A DNA stretch of 64,000 nt from positions 1,860,001 to 1,924,000 of the forward strand of contig NZ_BAABBV010000001.1 in the NCBI RefSeq assembly GCF_039538145.1, read 5' to 3'. Below the pieces are notes generated by a model. That model had not been told where the DNA came from. It worked only from the letters and a program-made list of their open reading frames with translations, and did not search any database. This DNA comes from Gryllotalpicola daejeonensis (GTDB taxonomy: Bacteria; Actinomycetota; Actinomycetes; Actinomycetales; Microbacteriaceae). A program made the translations under genes and the position numbers. Positions 16,491 through 24,579 of this stretch are shown one piece after another; position 1 is the first letter of the stretch; the number at the start of each line of letters is the position of its first letter.

Positions 16491-17542
16491 CGCCGGGCCT
16501 CCAGGTAGTCCTCGATCTGCTGCTGGGTGGCGACGAGCGGGTCGACGCCGTGATCGACGGCCTGCTCCCATTCGGCGACGCTCGCGATGGCCTCGTGCAC
16601 GCGCCAGCGCGGCTGCCAGGCGAGCTCTGCACGGGCCTTCGACGAATCGACCATCAGCAGGCCGGCCTCGTGCGGCCCGGCGTCAGGGTCGAGCTTCCAG
16701 TCGGCGGACTGGCCCCAACTCGCGCCGAGCTCGTCGGCGAACTCGGCCACCGTGAGGCCGTCTTCGGCAGCAGGTCCGAAGTTCCAGGCGGTGTCGTGCA
16801 GCTCGGGCCGCTCGAGCAGTGCGAGCGCGAGCGTCAGATAACCGGTCAGCGGCTCGAGGGCGTGCTGCCAGGGGCGGCGCGCACCCGGGCGGCGGATGAT
16901 CGGGGCGCGGCCCGCACGGAAGGCCGACACCAGCTCGGGGACCAGCGCGTCCGGCGTCGCATCTCCGCCGCCGATCACGTTGCCGGCGCGGGCGGTCGCC
17001 ACGGTGAAGCCGTCCCTCGGGAACGAGACCGCGAACGAGTGCGCGGCGAGCTCGGCCGCGGCCTTGCTCGCGCTGTACGGGTCATCGCCGCCGAGCGGGT
17101 CGATCTCGCGGTAGCCCCAGTGCCACTCGTCGTTGCGGTAGACCTTGTCGGTCGTGACGACCACGACCGAGCGCACGCTCGGCACGGCCCGCGCGGCCTC
17201 GAGCACGGCGAGCGTGCCGTCGACGTTCACCGAGAAGGTCTCGCGGGGGGTCGCGTAGGACTCGCGCACGAGCGACTGCGCCGCGAGGTGCAGCACGATC
17301 TCGGGTTTCGCCGCGGCGATGGCCGCGGTCACGTTCTCGACGTCGCGGATGTCGCCGCGGGCATCCGTCGCGATCCGCCGCCCCACCTGCGCACGCTGGA
17401 ACAGAAAGTCGGCCGGCGTCTCGAGCGCGTAGCCGTGCACCTCCGCCCCGAGCCGCTCGAGCAGCAGGCACAGCCATGCGCCCTTGAAGCCGGTGTGGCC
17501 GGTGACGAAGATCGAACGCCCGGCCAGGTGCGCAAAGTCCAT
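16487..17542 (-). CDS. rfbG: CDP-glucose 4,6-dehydratase
   Basis: A 351-aa extended SDR that converts CDP-glucose to CDP-4-keto-6-deoxyglucose. The NAD-binding motif is IFVTGHTGFKGAWL. The catalytic region has VVVTTDKVYRN and DPYSASKAAAEL, the YxxxK motif. The sequence pattern GHTGFKGAWLC is typical of CDP-glucose rather than dTDP-glucose dehydratases. RfbF at 19065 supplies the substrate. ATG at 17542 lies 6 nt after a GTTAGCGT -10-like element, so the transcript may be leaderless. Confidence 0.9.
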   Translation of the reverse strand: MDFAHLAGRSIFVTGHTGFKGAWLCLLLERLGAEVHGYALETPADFLFQRAQVGRRIATDARGDIRDVENVTAAIAAAKPEIVLHLAAQSLVRESYATPRETFSVNVDGTLAVLEAARAVPSVRSVVVVTTDKVYRNDEWHWGYREIDPLGGDDPYSASKAAAELAAHSFAVSFPRDGFTVATARAGNVIGGGDATPDALVPELVSAFRAGRAPIIRRPGARRPWQHALEPLTGYLTLALALLERPELHDTAWNFGPAAEDGLTVAEFADELGASWGQSADWKLDPDAGPHEAGLLMVDSSKARAELAWQPRWRVHEAIASVAEWEQAVDHGVDPLVATQQQIEDYLEARR

Positions 17543-17548
17543 GCGACC

Positions 17549-17575
17549 ACGCTAACCAATAAGTGAAAAGTCCTC
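17549..17575 (-). promoter_or_regulatory. EPS promoter motif ahead of rfbG
   Basis: Read on the minus strand: GAGGACTTTTC (17575-17565), 8 nt, GTTAGCGT (17556-17549), 6 nt, ATG. The 8-mer GTTAGCGT and the 8-nt spacing are identical to the promoter ahead of the GNAT gene that starts at 24545. Confidence 0.6.
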
Positions 17576-17623
17576 AGCCCCCGCACTGGGGGGCGGCGGC
17601 GAAGGGCAAAAGTGAGTTATCTT
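17576..17623 (+). promoter_or_regulatory. AGCCCCCGCACTGGGG box and -10 ahead of the aminotransferase operon
   Basis: AGCCCCCGCACTGGGG (17576-17591), extended to GGGGGGC, is identical over 16 nt to 26480-26495. TATCTT (17618-17623) begins 30 bp after the first G of the G run. The box lies between divergent rfbG and the aminotransferase operon, so it may serve both. Confidence 0.55.
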
Positions 17624-17673
17624 CGCAAAGTCAACGCGGCACCCGACCCCTGACCTGCCGACGAGGAGACGAC

Positions 17674-19038
17674 GTGACTACAGAATACGAAGCCCCGACC
17701 CTGACTTCTTTCGCGAAGTCAGCCGAGGCGCAGGCCCGACTGCACCAGCTGATCCCGGGGGGCGCGCACACCAACGCCCGCGGCTCCGATCAGTACCCCG
17801 AGTTCCAGACCCCGATCATCCAGCGTGGCGAGGGGGCCAGAGTCCTCGACCTCGACGGCAACTGGCTCGTCGAATACGGCATGGGCGTCAAATCGGTGAC
17901 CCTCGGCTACGGCTACCAGCCCGTGGTCGACAACGTCATCGAGGCCGTCCGCGGCGGCGTCAACTTCTCTCGCCCCTCCGTGTGGGAGCTCAAGGCGGCC
18001 GAGCAGTTCCTCGAGATGGTGCCGACGGCTGACATGGTGAAGTTCGCCAAGAACGGCTCCGACGTCACCACCGCGGCCATCAAGCTCGCGCGCGCCGCCA
18101 CCGGCCGCGACCTCGTGGCGATCTGCCGCACGCAGCCGTTCTTCTCGGTCGACGACTGGTTCATGGGCGCGGGCCAGATGCCCGCCGGCATCCCCGCGTC
18201 CGTGCGCGAGCTCACGGTGGGCTTCGCCTACAACGACCTCGCCTCGCTCGAGGCACTGCTCGCCGAGCACCCCGGGCAGATCGCCGCCGTCATCCTCGAG
18301 GCGGCGACCGGCACCGCAGAGCCCGCCCCCGGGTTCCTCGAGGGCGTTCGCGCCCTCGCTGACCGCGACGGATTCGTGCTGATCTTCGACGAGATGATCT
18401 CAGGCATGCGCTGGTCGTCGGCCGGCGCCCAGTCGGTCTACGGCGTGACGCCCGACCTGTCCACGTGGGGCAAGGCCCTCGGCAACGGCTACAGCGTCTC
18501 GGCTCTCGCAGGCAAGCGCGAGCTGATGGAGCTCGGCGGGCTGAACACGGATGCCCCGCGCGTCTTCCTGCTCTCCACGACGCACGGCGGCGAGACCACC
18601 GGCCTCGCCGCGTACCTCGCAGTCGCCAAGGCGTACGAAGAGCGCGACATCGTCGGCATCATGGAGGCGCAGGGCGCCAAGTTGCGCGACGGCCTCGTCG
18701 CTGCGCTCGCCGAAGCCGGCGTCGGCGAGCAGATCCCGATCATGGGGCGCGCCTCTGCGCTCGTGTTCGGCACGAAGGACCACACGGGTGCCCCCTCGCA
18801 GGCGTTCCGGACCCTGCTCATCCAGGAGCTGCTCAAGCGCGGCGTGCTCGCGCAGTCGCTCGTGATCTCTGCGGCGCACACCGACGACGACATCGACCTG
18901 ACCGTCGAGGCCTTCCGCGGCGCCGCCCGCGTCTACGCCGACGCGCTCACCGCCGGCACGACAGACGGGCTGCTCATCGGGCGCCCCGTCGCCCCCGCCA
19001 TCCGCGAGTTCGCCGCACCGCGGCGCCTCGGGGCCTGA
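17674..19038 (+). CDS. Class III aminotransferase (glutamate-1-semialdehyde aminomutase-like)
   Basis: A 454-aa PLP enzyme. The N-terminus LIPGGAHTNARGSDQYPEFQ and FAKNGSDVTTAAIKLARAATG are typical of GSA aminomutase-like class III proteins. IFDEMISGMRW binds PLP and the Schiff-base lysine is in LSTWGKALGNGYS. GTG at 17674 was chosen for its GAGGAG site 5-6 nt upstream; the open frame starts earlier without similarity. True HemL is a housekeeping enzyme. Here the gene leads an operon with RfbF, pyruvyl transferase-like, PIG-L and GT2 genes, so a keto-sugar aminotransferase is the better guess. Confidence 0.82.
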   Translation: MTTEYEAPTLTSFAKSAEAQARLHQLIPGGAHTNARGSDQYPEFQTPIIQRGEGARVLDLDGNWLVEYGMGVKSVTLGYGYQPVVDNVIEAVRGGVNFSRPSVWELKAAEQFLEMVPTADMVKFAKNGSDVTTAAIKLARAATGRDLVAICRTQPFFSVDDWFMGAGQMPAGIPASVRELTVGFAYNDLASLEALLAEHPGQIAAVILEAATGTAEPAPGFLEGVRALADRDGFVLIFDEMISGMRWSSAGAQSVYGVTPDLSTWGKALGNGYSVSALAGKRELMELGGLNTDAPRVFLLSTTHGGETTGLAAYLAVAKAYEERDIVGIMEAQGAKLRDGLVAALAEAGVGEQIPIMGRASALVFGTKDHTGAPSQAFRTLLIQELLKRGVLAQSLVISAAHTDDDIDLTVEAFRGAARVYADALTAGTTDGLLIGRPVAPAIREFAAPRRLGA

Positions 19039-19064
19039 AGCACTAGGTAATAAGGAGCGAAGCG

Positions 19065-19871
19065 ATGAAGGTCGTTCTGTTCTGCGGTGGTCTCGGCATG
19101 CGCATCCGCGCCGACAACCAGTCCGCCCCCAAGCCGATGACGACCATCGGCGACCGTCCGATCCTGTGGCACATCATGCGCTACTACGCCCACTTCGGGC
19201 ACACCGAGTTCATCCTCGCCCTCGGCCACGGCGCCAAGGCGGTGAAGGACTACTTCCTGCACTACGAAGAGACCGCGTCGAACGACTTCGTGCTCTCCGG
19301 CGGCGGCCGCAACGTCGAGATGCTCGGCACCGACATCTCCGACTGGAAGATCACCTTCGTCGACACCGGCCTGCACACGCCGATCGGCGAGCGCCTGCGA
19401 CGGGTGCGCCCGTACCTCGAGGGCGACGAGGTGTTCCTCGCCAACTACGGCGACGGTGTCTCCGACGCGCCGATCAACGAGTTCATCGAGACGCTGCCCG
19501 CCGACCACGTGGGCAGCCTGCTGGCCGTACCCCCGCAGGACTCGTTCCACGTCGTCAACTTCGACGCAGACGGCGGCATGAGCGGCATCGGCGCCGTCGC
19601 GAACATGGACATGTGGATCAACGGCGGCTTCTTCGTGCTGCGTCAGGGCATCTTCGACTACCTCGATGAGGGCGAGGACCTGGTGACGGATGCCTGCGTG
19701 CGCGCCGCCGCCGCCGGGCGGTTCACCGCCAATCGCTATTACGGCTTCTGGGCCTGCATGGACACCCTCAAAGAGCGCGTCTACCTCGACGAACTGCATG
19801 CGAAGGGCAACGCGCCGTGGGAGGTCTGGAACGCAGACCGCACGCGTCTCGAACCGGTGCTGCAGCCTTGA
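19065..19871 (+). CDS. rfbF: Glucose-1-phosphate cytidylyltransferase
   Basis: A 268-aa enzyme that makes CDP-glucose from glucose-1-phosphate and CTP. The N-terminal nucleotide-binding loop is MKVVLFCGGLGMRIR, then APKPMTTIGDRPILWHIM. FVDTGLHTPIGERLRRVRPYL, VFLANYGDGVSDAPI and WACMDTLKE are characteristic of RfbF rather than glucose-1-phosphate thymidylyltransferase. An AAGGAG ribosome site precedes ATG. With RfbG it commits the pathway to CDP-4-keto-6-deoxyglucose. Confidence 0.93.
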   Translation: MKVVLFCGGLGMRIRADNQSAPKPMTTIGDRPILWHIMRYYAHFGHTEFILALGHGAKAVKDYFLHYEETASNDFVLSGGGRNVEMLGTDISDWKITFVDTGLHTPIGERLRRVRPYLEGDEVFLANYGDGVSDAPINEFIETLPADHVGSLLAVPPQDSFHVVNFDADGGMSGIGAVANMDMWINGGFFVLRQGIFDYLDEGEDLVTDACVRAAAAGRFTANRYYGFWACMDTLKERVYLDELHAKGNAPWEVWNADRTRLEPVLQP

Positions 19872-21040
19872 GTGCGCTGCGGGTGGGCGCCTGGGGCGTC
19901 TTCGGCCGCGGCAATTTCGGCAACGAAGCGACGCTCGAGGCGTTCCTCGCCCGCCTGGACCGTGAGCGATTCACGCCCGTGATCATCTGCGAGCGGCCGG
20001 ATGCCGCCACCGAGCGGCACGGCGCCCCGGCCCGGCTGCTCGGCACCCCGGCCGCGACCGTCGCGCGGGGCCGCCTTGCACGAGCGGCGGCGGTGCTCGC
20101 GAATCGCTTCGCCCTTCTTCGCAACGCCTTCCGTGTCGTCGGGGAGCTCGACGCCGTCGTGCTGGTCGGCACAGGAGGCCTCGAGCGCTACGGCTCGGGC
20201 GCCTTCGGCACGCCCTTCGACATGTGGTCGCTGGCGACGGCCGGGCGCATTCTCGGTCGCCCGGTGCTGCTTCTCGACGTCGGCGTCGAGGTGCTGCCCC
20301 GACGGCTCGCGCGATTCTTCGCTCGCGGCGTCGCCCGCGGCGCCTCCTATCGCTCCTACCGCGACGACTACTCGCGCGCCAATGCGGCCGCGATGGGCAT
20401 GAGGAATGCGAGCCGCGACCACGTCGTCACGGACCTCGCCTTCTCGCTGCCGCGTCCCGAACCGGTGAAGCGGGATGAATCGCTCGTCGTCGTCGGGGTC
20501 ATGGACTACGGCGGCAGGGACGATCACGGCGGCGCAGCGGCGGCGCGCTACTTCTCCGCGGTCGAGGAGCTGCTGGGCCTGCTGCGAGCTCGCGGCAAGC
20601 GGGTCGTGCTCGTCGGCGGCGACGAGGTCGATCTGCACACGGCGGCGCAGCTCACCGAGCGCCTGAGTGACGACCGCGTCACGGTGGCCGATGCGCGAAC
20701 GCCTGGTGACCTCGAGGCGGTCATGCGCGAGGCATCCGTCGTTCTCGCAACCCGCTACCACACGCTGATCATGGCGTTGCTCGCCGGCACACCGACCGTC
20801 TCGATCGGCTATGGCGAGAAGCACCGCGCGATGCTGCGCGAGCTCGGCCTGCCGGAGACGCACGTCGACATCGAGGCGTTCGATCCCGCGCAGGTCGCCG
20901 ATCAGCTCACTGAGCTCGCCGACCGGCAGCCGGAGCTGACGGCGCGGATCGACAGCGCCGTCGCGGCCGCGACGGCGCGGCTCGACCGGCAATGGCACGA
21001 CGTGGCGAGCGCACTCGCCGCTAGGAAGGACCGCAGATGA
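19868..21040 (+). CDS. Polysaccharide pyruvyl transferase family protein
   Basis: A 390-aa PF04230 protein. The N-terminus has LRVGAWGVFGRGNFGNEATL, the Gly-rich loop of the family. Later come LVGTGGLERYG and the C-terminal signature VLATRYHTLIMALLAGTPTVSIGY with a following EKH. TTG at 19868 overlaps the rfbF stop (TTGA) and gives the natural N-terminus. It probably adds a pyruvate ketal or a similar substituent to an EPS sugar. It is far closer to the family consensus than the protein at 8061-9386. Confidence 0.82.
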   Translation: MSALRVGAWGVFGRGNFGNEATLEAFLARLDRERFTPVIICERPDAATERHGAPARLLGTPAATVARGRLARAAAVLANRFALLRNAFRVVGELDAVVLVGTGGLERYGSGAFGTPFDMWSLATAGRILGRPVLLLDVGVEVLPRRLARFFARGVARGASYRSYRDDYSRANAAAMGMRNASRDHVVTDLAFSLPRPEPVKRDESLVVVGVMDYGGRDDHGGAAAARYFSAVEELLGLLRARGKRVVLVGGDEVDLHTAAQLTERLSDDRVTVADARTPGDLEAVMREASVVLATRYHTLIMALLAGTPTVSIGYGEKHRAMLRELGLPETHVDIEAFDPAQVADQLTELADRQPELTARIDSAVAAATARLDRQWHDVASALAARKDRR

Positions 21041-21672
21041 CCGCATTCCGGCTGCCCTCGGGCCCCGCCACGGTGCTCGCGATCGGCGCCCACCCCGATG
21101 ACATCGAGATCGGCTGCGGCGGTGCGCTGCTGACCCTTGGCGCACGCGCGGACGTGGCCATCCACAGCCTGATCCTCACCGGCACGCCGCAGCGCCGCCT
21201 CGAGGCGCAGGACGCCGCGCGGGCATTCGGCCTCGCCGAGCCGCCGGTCATCCACGACTTCCCCGACACCCGGCTGCCGGCGAACTGGGACGCCGTGAAG
21301 GACGCCCTCCACGAGTTCCAGCGCGCCCACCCTCAGCCCGACCTGATCTTCGTGCCGCGGGCCGATGACGCCCACCAGGACCACCGCCTGCTCGGCACGC
21401 TCGTCCCGACCGTGTGGCGCGGACCCACCGTGCTGCACTACGAGATCCCGAAGTGGGACGGCGATCTCGGCCGCCCCAACGTCTACCTGCCCCTCGAGCC
21501 CGAGGTGGCGCGGCGCAAGGTCGAGCTGCTGAACCAGAGCTTCCCGTCCCAGCATCCGCACCACTGGTGGGACGACGAGTTCTTCCACGGCCTCATGCGG
21601 CTGCGCGGTGTCGAAGCCGTCGCACGCTACGCAGAGGCCTTCACGACCGCCAAGCTCACGATCGGGGTCTGA
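21037..21672 (+). CDS. PIG-L/LmbE family deacetylase
   Basis: A 211-aa zinc-dependent de-N-acetylase-like protein. The metal-binding motif is AIGAHPDDIEIGCGGALL (HPDD near residue 17), with the second His in DDAHQDHRLLG around residue 112. Length is normal for the family. ATG overlaps the previous stop by 4 bp. In a sugar operon, the expected role is removing an N-acetyl group from a nucleotide sugar or lipid-linked sugar; the precise substrate is unknown. Confidence 0.85.
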   Translation: MTAFRLPSGPATVLAIGAHPDDIEIGCGGALLTLGARADVAIHSLILTGTPQRRLEAQDAARAFGLAEPPVIHDFPDTRLPANWDAVKDALHEFQRAHPQPDLIFVPRADDAHQDHRLLGTLVPTVWRGPTVLHYEIPKWDGDLGRPNVYLPLEPEVARRKVELLNQSFPSQHPHHWWDDEFFHGLMRLRGVEAVARYAEAFTTAKLTIGV

Positions 21673-21673
21673 C

Positions 21674-22597
21674 ATGACCGCGCGCCTCACCTTCGGCATC
21701 CCCGTCTACAACGGCGAGCGCTTCCTGCCCGCCGCTCTGCGCTCTGTCCAGGAGCAGGACCTCGCCGACATCCGCATCGTCATCTCAGACAACGGGTCGA
21801 CGGATGCCACCCAGCAGATCTGCCTCGCCGCTGCGGCGGAGGACCCGCGAATCGAGTACCACCGCTACGACGAGAACCGCGGCGGCATCTGGAACTACCG
21901 GAACGTGCTCGCCCTGTCGCGCACCGAGCTGTTCAGCTGGATGGCGGCAGACGACATCAAGCTGCCGGGGTTCGCGAGCGCGACGATCGCCGCGCTCGAT
22001 GCCGCAGGGCCCGCTGCGGCGTTCGCCTGCCCGCGCACGCAGGTCATCGACGCGGACGGCGTGATCTACGAGGACCTCAACGACGCACAGCTGGGGCTGG
22101 ATGCCCCGACCGCACACGAACGCGTGCGGAATCTGCTGCGCTCGCAGGCCTCGCATCTGATGTACGGCGTCATCCGGGCGGAGGCGATCGCGGCCACCCG
22201 CGGCATCCGCTCGAGTCTCGGTGATGACATGGTGCTGCTCGTCGAGCTGCTGTGTGCCGGCAGGATGGCGCTCGCCCCCGAGCAGCTGTTCCTGCAGCGA
22301 CGCCACGACACGCAGGTCTCGGTGCTCGGTGCCTCGTCCACCACGTGGTTCGCGCCTGGGCGCAGCGGCGCCCGCTCCTTCGGCGAGACGCAGACCAACA
22401 TCGAGCTCTACCGCGGCGTCGCACATGCGGCGCTGCCCTTCGGCGAGAAGCTGCGCACCTGGGGCACGCTCGGTCCGTCGTGGGTGTTCCCCCGCTGGCG
22501 CGCTGTGGTTCGCGACGTGCTGAACTTCATCGGGGTGGCGCCGGGCGCCGGGCGGCTTCGCGCCCAGCGGGCAGCGCAGTCTCAGCCCGTGCGCTGA
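21674..22597 (+). CDS. Glycosyltransferase family 2
   Basis: A 307-aa GT-A enzyme. It begins LTFGIPVYNGERFLPAALRS and has IVISDNGSTDATQQIC and the metal-binding SWMAADDIKLPGF. It is the last gene of the aminotransferase operon, starting 1 bp after the PIG-L stop. It may transfer the sugar made by this operon. Convergent with the GNAT gene 11 bp away; no strong terminator is visible there. Confidence 0.87.
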   Translation: MTARLTFGIPVYNGERFLPAALRSVQEQDLADIRIVISDNGSTDATQQICLAAAAEDPRIEYHRYDENRGGIWNYRNVLALSRTELFSWMAADDIKLPGFASATIAALDAAGPAAAFACPRTQVIDADGVIYEDLNDAQLGLDAPTAHERVRNLLRSQASHLMYGVIRAEAIAATRGIRSSLGDDMVLLVELLCAGRMALAPEQLFLQRRHDTQVSVLGASSTTWFAPGRSGARSFGETQTNIELYRGVAHAALPFGEKLRTWGTLGPSWVFPRWRAVVRDVLNFIGVAPGAGRLRAQRAAQSQPVR

Positions 22598-22608
22598 CGC
22601 CCCGCGGG

Positions 22609-23598
22609 TCAGCCCCTGCGGGCGAGCCGGCGCGCGATGCGGCGTGCCCCGTAGCTCCAGGCCGGTCCGATCAGGAAGTCGTGCCGAGCCCCGAACTCGG
22701 GCGCCCAGTGCGCCTTGTAGCCATAGCTGCCGCCGAGGTCGACGGCGAGAGCGCCCTGCGCCTCCGCGTGGTCGAAGAGCGCGTCGATGATGCGGTCACC
22801 GGTCGGGAGCTTGCCGAGCGCTGCGTCGCGATAGGTGCGCGACGCCACCCAGACGCCGTCCGAGCCGCGAAGTGCCGTGATTCCCGTCACCGCGACGCCG
22901 TCGCGGCGCAGCGTCAGAACGGTGTGCTCACCCGCCGCCTCGAAGTGCCGCGCGACTTCGAGGCTGAGCTGCAATGACGCCTCCTGCGACGCATCCCAGC
23001 GGTCCGCCCACTTCCGCGCCGACGATCGCACGACCCAGTCGCTGTCGCCAGGCGCGTCGATGACGAGCTCAAGGTCCGCACACCTGTTCCGAGCCGCGCG
23101 CAGGTTGCTCCACTTGTGGTGGGCCTTCCAATAGGCCTCACGCTCGGCGACCGCCAGCCGGTACTGAGGCACGACGTGGTGCTCGCGCTGCGGAGAGGCG
23201 GGGATGTCTGACCGGTGCCACCATGACACGTCCACCTCGACACGCAGCGCCCGGAAAGCGGGCAGCAGATCCTCGTCTGCCGCGGCGGTGACGAAGCCCG
23301 GAATCACCGAGTTCGTGAAGTTCCGCCAGCGCAGCGCGCCGGTGCGCCGCAGCGCGATGACGGCGACCGGGTGCCCGGCGCGCTCGACCAGCGCCGTTCG
23401 GCCGCCATCCGCCGCGTGGTTCACGGCGAGTGCGGAGAGATAGAGCTCGCGCGGGCAGCCGCCCAGGTCGGGCAGAGAGCGAACCGCGTCCTCCACCGCC
23501 CCCTCGAGTCGGCTGAACCAGGTCGTCTTGAGCGGTTGCCTGCGTCTCAGCGCCGGCCGGTGCACCGCGGCCTGTGCGACAGCATGCGTCTCGGTCAT
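22609..23598 (-). CDS. GNAT/FemAB-like acyltransferase (BioF2/CelD-like), copy 1
   Basis: A 329-aa two-lobed protein of the Acetyltransf_6 kind. The C-terminal lobe has VLTLRRDGVAVTGITALRG, GDRIIDALFDHAEAQGALAVDLGGSYGYKAHW, the usual phosphopantetheine-site region of this family. It is clearly a paralogue of the next protein (23595-24545): both have LxxxVVRS/N-type central segments, PTGxRIID and a C-terminal YKxxWAPE. ATG overlaps the upstream stop (ATGA). It probably acylates or aminoacylates an EPS or cell-envelope component; substrate unknown. Confidence 0.75.
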   Translation of the reverse strand: MTETHAVAQAAVHRPALRRRQPLKTTWFSRLEGAVEDAVRSLPDLGGCPRELYLSALAVNHAADGGRTALVERAGHPVAVIALRRTGALRWRNFTNSVIPGFVTAAADEDLLPAFRALRVEVDVSWWHRSDIPASPQREHHVVPQYRLAVAEREAYWKAHHKWSNLRAARNRCADLELVIDAPGDSDWVVRSSARKWADRWDASQEASLQLSLEVARHFEAAGEHTVLTLRRDGVAVTGITALRGSDGVWVASRTYRDAALGKLPTGDRIIDALFDHAEAQGALAVDLGGSYGYKAHWAPEFGARHDFLIGPAWSYGARRIARRLARRG

Positions 23599-24545
23599 CG
23601 CCGCCTCGCCGCATGCCTGAGCCGGTGCGCCAACGAGATCATCGGCGGCGAGACGACGAACTCGTAGAGGAATCCGTCCTCTGGGGCCCACTTGAGCTTG
23701 TACGGGAAGCTCGCGCCGAGATCGAATCGCGCCACGCCCGCGCGTGCGCTGTACTCAATGCTCTCGTCGATGATGCGGACGCCCGTGGGGAGACCGCCGA
23801 CGCTCTCGTCGCGATACAGCACGCCGGCGACGGTCGTGGCGCCCAGCCGGAAGTTCGTGGCGCCGGCGAGCGGAATGTCGCCGTCACGCAGCACGAGCGT
23901 CTCATAGCGCCCGAGCGGGGTCAGCTGACGCGCGATCTCGAGGTTGGCCTCCAGCGCGAAGCGGTCGCGATGCGAACCACGTGCATCCCATTTGCTGAGG
24001 TTGTTGCGAACGACCCACTCTGCATCGCCGGGCCGGTCGATCGCGACCGTCAGATGCGCGCACTTCTCCCGGGCCCTCCGGATCGTCGACCAGTATCTGG
24101 TCGAGCGCCAATACGCCTCGCGCTCAGCGATCGCGAGCACATTGACGGCCCGCGGTGCAGCCCGCTGGACCCCCGCGCCGGTCGGCGCTGTGCGCGTATT
24201 CCACCAGACCATCGCAACTTCGCTGTTGAGCTTTCGCAGCGCAGGCACGACCTGTTCCTCGCTGACCGCGCCCGGCACGCCGGGCAGAAGCCAGTCGAGC
24301 ATCGAGCGCCAGCGCAACCGACCTTCGCGTCGCAGGCCGAAGACGGCGACCGGCTCGCCGGCCTGTTCGACCAACGCGATGCGACCGCCGCTGTGGACGT
24401 TCAAGTGCAGCAGGTCGACGAACAGCTCGCGCGTACACAACGCGTCGGCTGGCAGCGCGTGCACCGCGTTCTCGATGTCTGCGGTGACGCTCCGGAACCA
24501 GACTGACCGCAGCTTGCGCTGCGACCTCTCGAGGGTGGCTGTCAC
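23595..24545 (-). CDS. GNAT/FemAB-like acyltransferase (BioF2/CelD-like), copy 2
   Basis: A 316-aa paralogue of the downstream gene product, with YETLVLRDGDIPLAGATNF and PTGVRIIDESIEYSARAGVA followed by YKLKWAPE. GTG at 24545 is chosen because GTTAGCGT, a -10-like element, ends 7 nt upstream. This gives a leaderless start, and similarity to the paralogue begins soon after. No ribosome binding site is seen. Its promoter lies inside the 3' end of the PAP2 gene. Confidence 0.75.
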   Translation of the reverse strand: MTATLERSQRKLRSVWFRSVTADIENAVHALPADALCTRELFVDLLHLNVHSGGRIALVEQAGEPVAVFGLRREGRLRWRSMLDWLLPGVPGAVSEEQVVPALRKLNSEVAMVWWNTRTAPTGAGVQRAAPRAVNVLAIAEREAYWRSTRYWSTIRRAREKCAHLTVAIDRPGDAEWVVRNNLSKWDARGSHRDRFALEANLEIARQLTPLGRYETLVLRDGDIPLAGATNFRLGATTVAGVLYRDESVGGLPTGVRIIDESIEYSARAGVARFDLGASFPYKLKWAPEDGFLYEFVVSPPMISLAHRLRHAARRR

Positions 24546-24552
24546 AGGCCCG

Positions 24553-24579
24553 ACGCTAACACTGAGTCGAGTTTTTCTC
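24553..24579 (-). promoter_or_regulatory. EPS promoter motif ahead of the GNAT pair
   Basis: Minus strand: GAGAAAAACTC (24579-24569), 8 nt, GTTAGCGT (24560-24553), 7 nt, GTG. A weaker CCCC-N9-GGGGG pair lies further upstream on the minus strand, around 24604-24620. Confidence 0.6.

Noticed and set aside
17674..19038. Housekeeping hemL (glutamate-1-semialdehyde aminomutase)
   Set aside because: The family resemblance is real, but placement at the head of a nucleotide-sugar operon and under an EPS-type box favours a sugar-related aminotransferase. Not excluded without the rest of the genome.
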